Positions 62,351 through 64,000 of a DNA stretch of 64,000 nucleotides are shown here, one piece after another. This stretch comes from an uncultured Bacteroidota bacterium (lineage in GTDB: Bacteria; Bacteroidota; Bacteroidia; Flavobacteriales; Schleiferiaceae): assembly GCA_913057235.1 (NCBI GenBank), contig CAJXNI010000002.1, positions 62,001 through 126,000 of the forward strand, in the 5' to 3' direction. A model generated the notes under the pieces. It was not told the DNA's origin and searched no databases. It saw nothing but the letters and a program-made list of their open reading frames with translations. Position 1 is the stretch's first letter; each line of letters begins with the position of its first letter. Position numbers and translations under genes: made by a program.

Positions 62351-64000
62351 TAGTGATTGTTTAAGGATAACCGGCCGTTTTTAAGAAAAAGTTTTTCTTC
62401 CTGAATAAGAAAGCGCAAAGCATCTTCATCGGCAGGGGCAAGGTGGCCTTCTTCCTGCAGCGCAGCAAGTGAAACAGCCCCTGCTTTCAGTAATTCCTGT
62501 AGTGTATTTAACAGCTGTTCTAAGCGGTTTTGAGTAACGGATCTTTTCTCAACCTTAAGGCATACATCGCAGCCACCACAGGGTTGGGCATTTCGTTCTC
62601 CAAAATAGGCCAGTAATTGTACACTTCGGCATTGCAAGTTGTTTTCACTGTAGTCCAAAACTGCCTCTATGCGTTCCTGTAAATCGCGGTAACGCTGCTC
62701 TAAATTGGCCGGAGAAATTTTAAGTTGCCCCACGTTAACCCGTTCTTGCGTGTAGGTGAGTACTGAACTGCCTTTACTGGCCTGGTAGTCTACTAATTGC
62801 TGGCTGTGTAAATGCATTAATCCCTTTTTCACCTCGCTGCTTAAAACCCCCATGCGTTGCGCAAGTAGCTCTTCATTAATTAGGGCGTACTCGGTTTCTA
62901 ATCCGCCATAGGAGCGAACCACCGTTTTTACAAGTGCATCGTACTTGGGGTGCTGTAGTTGGTAGTTGTACAATTGCGTGCGGTCTACCGTAATTTTTAA
63001 ACGCGAGGGCTGCTTAAAACCATCATTTAGCTCAATGAAGCCCTCTTTTTCTAAAATTTTTAGAGTTTGATAGGTTTTGAGGGCCGGCAGGCGATACTGC
63101 GCAGTGAACTCTTTTACAGGAAAGGCAAAGCTTTGGTGCAAGCCAGAACCCTGGGCCAGCTGAAAATAATTGGCTAAAGCCTGATACACCCGTTTCACAA
63201 AATCTAAATCAGGGAAGGTCTCTAAGTGCTTTTTAACCAGCAGGTTTCGATCTGCCGGGCCCAATAGCATGAGGGCATGGGCAGTATGTCCATCGCGCCC
63301 GGCACGGCCGGCTTCCTGAAAATACGCTTCTAAGGAATCTGGCAAGTCCAAATGCAGCACCAAGCGCACATCGGGTTTATCAATGCCCATTCCAAATGCA
63401 TTGGTGCATACCATAATGGGGTTCTCATTTTTTTGCCAGGCTAATTGTCGTTTTTGCCTTTCGGCCGAAGCCAAGCCTGCGTGGTAATATTGAGCGTTGA
63501 GACCGTGACTTTGAAGCCAGGCTGCAATTTCTACCGTGGCTTTGCGGTTGCGCATGTAAATGATGATGCTCCCTTTGGTTTTTTGGATGGCACGCAAGGC
63601 TTTGTCCCACTTTGCCTCAGTGTTCAACAGGCTGTAAAACAGATTTTTGCGCCTGAAGCTCTGCTGTACCACATGGTGTTTCTTAAAGCTCAGTTTATCC
63701 TGAATATCTTCCACCACTTTAGGCGTGGCGGTGGCGGTGAGCGCCAATACCGGCACCTCAGGCAGTAGTTCACGCAAAGCCGAAATTTCGAGATAAGAGG
63801 GCCTGAAATCATAGCCCCACTGTGATATACAGTGCGCCTCGTCTACCGCAATGCGGTTGATTTTCATGCGCGGCAAGCGTTGTAGAAAAAGATCTGTTTT
63901 TAGCCTTTCAGGCGATAGGTAAACCAGTTGAAAGTGCCCATTTGCAGCGTTTTCTAAAGTAAGGTCCAGCTCCCGGTAGCCCATGGCAGAATGCAGGGCC
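62350..64000 (-). CDS. recQ: ATP-dependent DNA helicase RecQ, partial (N-terminus outside window)
   Basis: About 549 visible residues; the frame stays open to the window edge (reading ALHSAMGYRELDL), so the first roughly 90 residues with the P-loop are missing. Present are the DEAH motif in VDEAHCISQWGYDFRPSYLEI, ALTATATP, GMGIDKPDVRLVLHLDLPDS, and QEAGRAGRDGHTAHALML. A RecQ-C-terminal zinc site (CRSVQLLAYFGE, then CGGCDVCL) and winged helix follow. No clear HRDC domain is seen; the C-terminus is short and winged-helix-like. RecQ unwinds DNA 3' to 5' in recombination repair. Confidence 0.93.
   Translation of the reverse strand, partial: ALHSAMGYRELDLTLENAANGHFQLVYLSPERLKTDLFLQRLPRMKINRIAVDEAHCISQWGYDFRPSYLEISALRELLPEVPVLALTATATPKVVEDIQDKLSFKKHHVVQQSFRRKNLFYSLLNTEAKWDKALRAIQKTKGSIIIYMRNRKATVEIAAWLQSHGLNAQYYHAGLASAERQKRQLAWQKNENPIMVCTNAFGMGIDKPDVRLVLHLDLPDSLEAYFQEAGRAGRDGHTAHALMLLGPADRNLLVKKHLETFPDLDFVKRVYQALANYFQLAQGSGLHQSFAFPVKEFTAQYRLPALKTYQTLKILEKEGFIELNDGFKQPSRLKITVDRTQLYNYQLQHPKYDALVKTVVRSYGGLETEYALINEELLAQRMGVLSSEVKKGLMHLHSQQLVDYQASKGSSVLTYTQERVNVGQLKISPANLEQRYRDLQERIEAVLDYSENNLQCRSVQLLAYFGERNAQPCGGCDVCLKVEKRSVTQNRLEQLLNTLQELLKAGAVSLAALQEEGHLAPADEDALRFLIQEEKLFLKNGRLSLNNH

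Overview
The window is a stretch of chromosome from a member of the Bacteroidota, most likely a marine flavobacterium-like organism (order Flavobacteriales; family not resolved). The evidence is: Por/type IX secretion C-terminal sorting domains on several exported proteins, a gliding-motility-type C-terminal domain, DUF4199 proteins, a bacillithiol BshC, the CTP synthase/YidC pair, the parvulin-lipoprotein-SurA-MoxR gene string, carotenoid genes of the saproxanthin/myxol type, NhaA, and promoters of the Bacteroidota form (TTG, about 18-20 bases, TAnnTTTG). It reads mainly as core genome. I see no insertion sequence, phage, CRISPR array, rRNA or tRNA.

Layout. 1-5.7 kb: a TPR/PAS membrane sensor (cut by the window start), the SRP RNA gene, and a DUF4199/glycosyltransferase group. 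5.9-13.9 kb: a MORN-like repeat protein, mnmA, a T9SS-exported subtilase, a nitronate monooxygenase-like enzyme and a giant fibronectin-like surface protein. 14-24.3 kb: guaB, then an outer-membrane-protein chaperone operon (two parvulins flanking a lipoprotein, then MoxR), then pyrG-yidC. 24.4-28.1 kb: a broken DUF4199 gene and the carotenoid operon crtD-cruF-crtZ. 28.1-35 kb: a phosphoribosyltransferase, a thiol-methyltransferase-like protein, bshC, a dipeptidyl peptidase III lipoprotein, a DUF6340 lipoprotein and a TerC protein. 35-38 kb: a two-gene cassette of a GNAT protein and a single-module NRPS (adenylation, carrier and thioesterase domains). 38-48.6 kb: a small T9SS cargo, an MFS transporter, ligA-DUF6913-dapA, TM2, DUF4199, rhomboid, GH3 and fabI genes. 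48.6-57.3 kb: a thioredoxin-TPR protein, a duplicated GH26-like protein with a stop codon in its signal region, a PLP decarboxylase, a small outer membrane protein, crtA-nhaA-nitroreductase, and sucD. 57.3-64 kb: a PIG-V-like membrane glycosyltransferase, prmC, HU, fmt, a DUF6588 protein and recQ (cut by the window end).

The most notable items are: (1) the GNAT plus A-PCP-TE cassette, whose adenylation domain lacks the usual amino-acid-anchoring Asp and whose thioesterase has an altered nucleophile elbow; (2) a CrtA-like carotenoid oxygenase about 25 kb from crtD-cruF-crtZ, suggesting a modified acyclic end group; (3) the internally duplicated GH26-like protein whose natural start appears separated from the body by an in-frame TAA; (4) a DUF4199 gene split by a frameshift; (5) the sensor gene starting 28 bases after the SRP RNA. 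All assignments come from reading motifs by eye; no database search was run.
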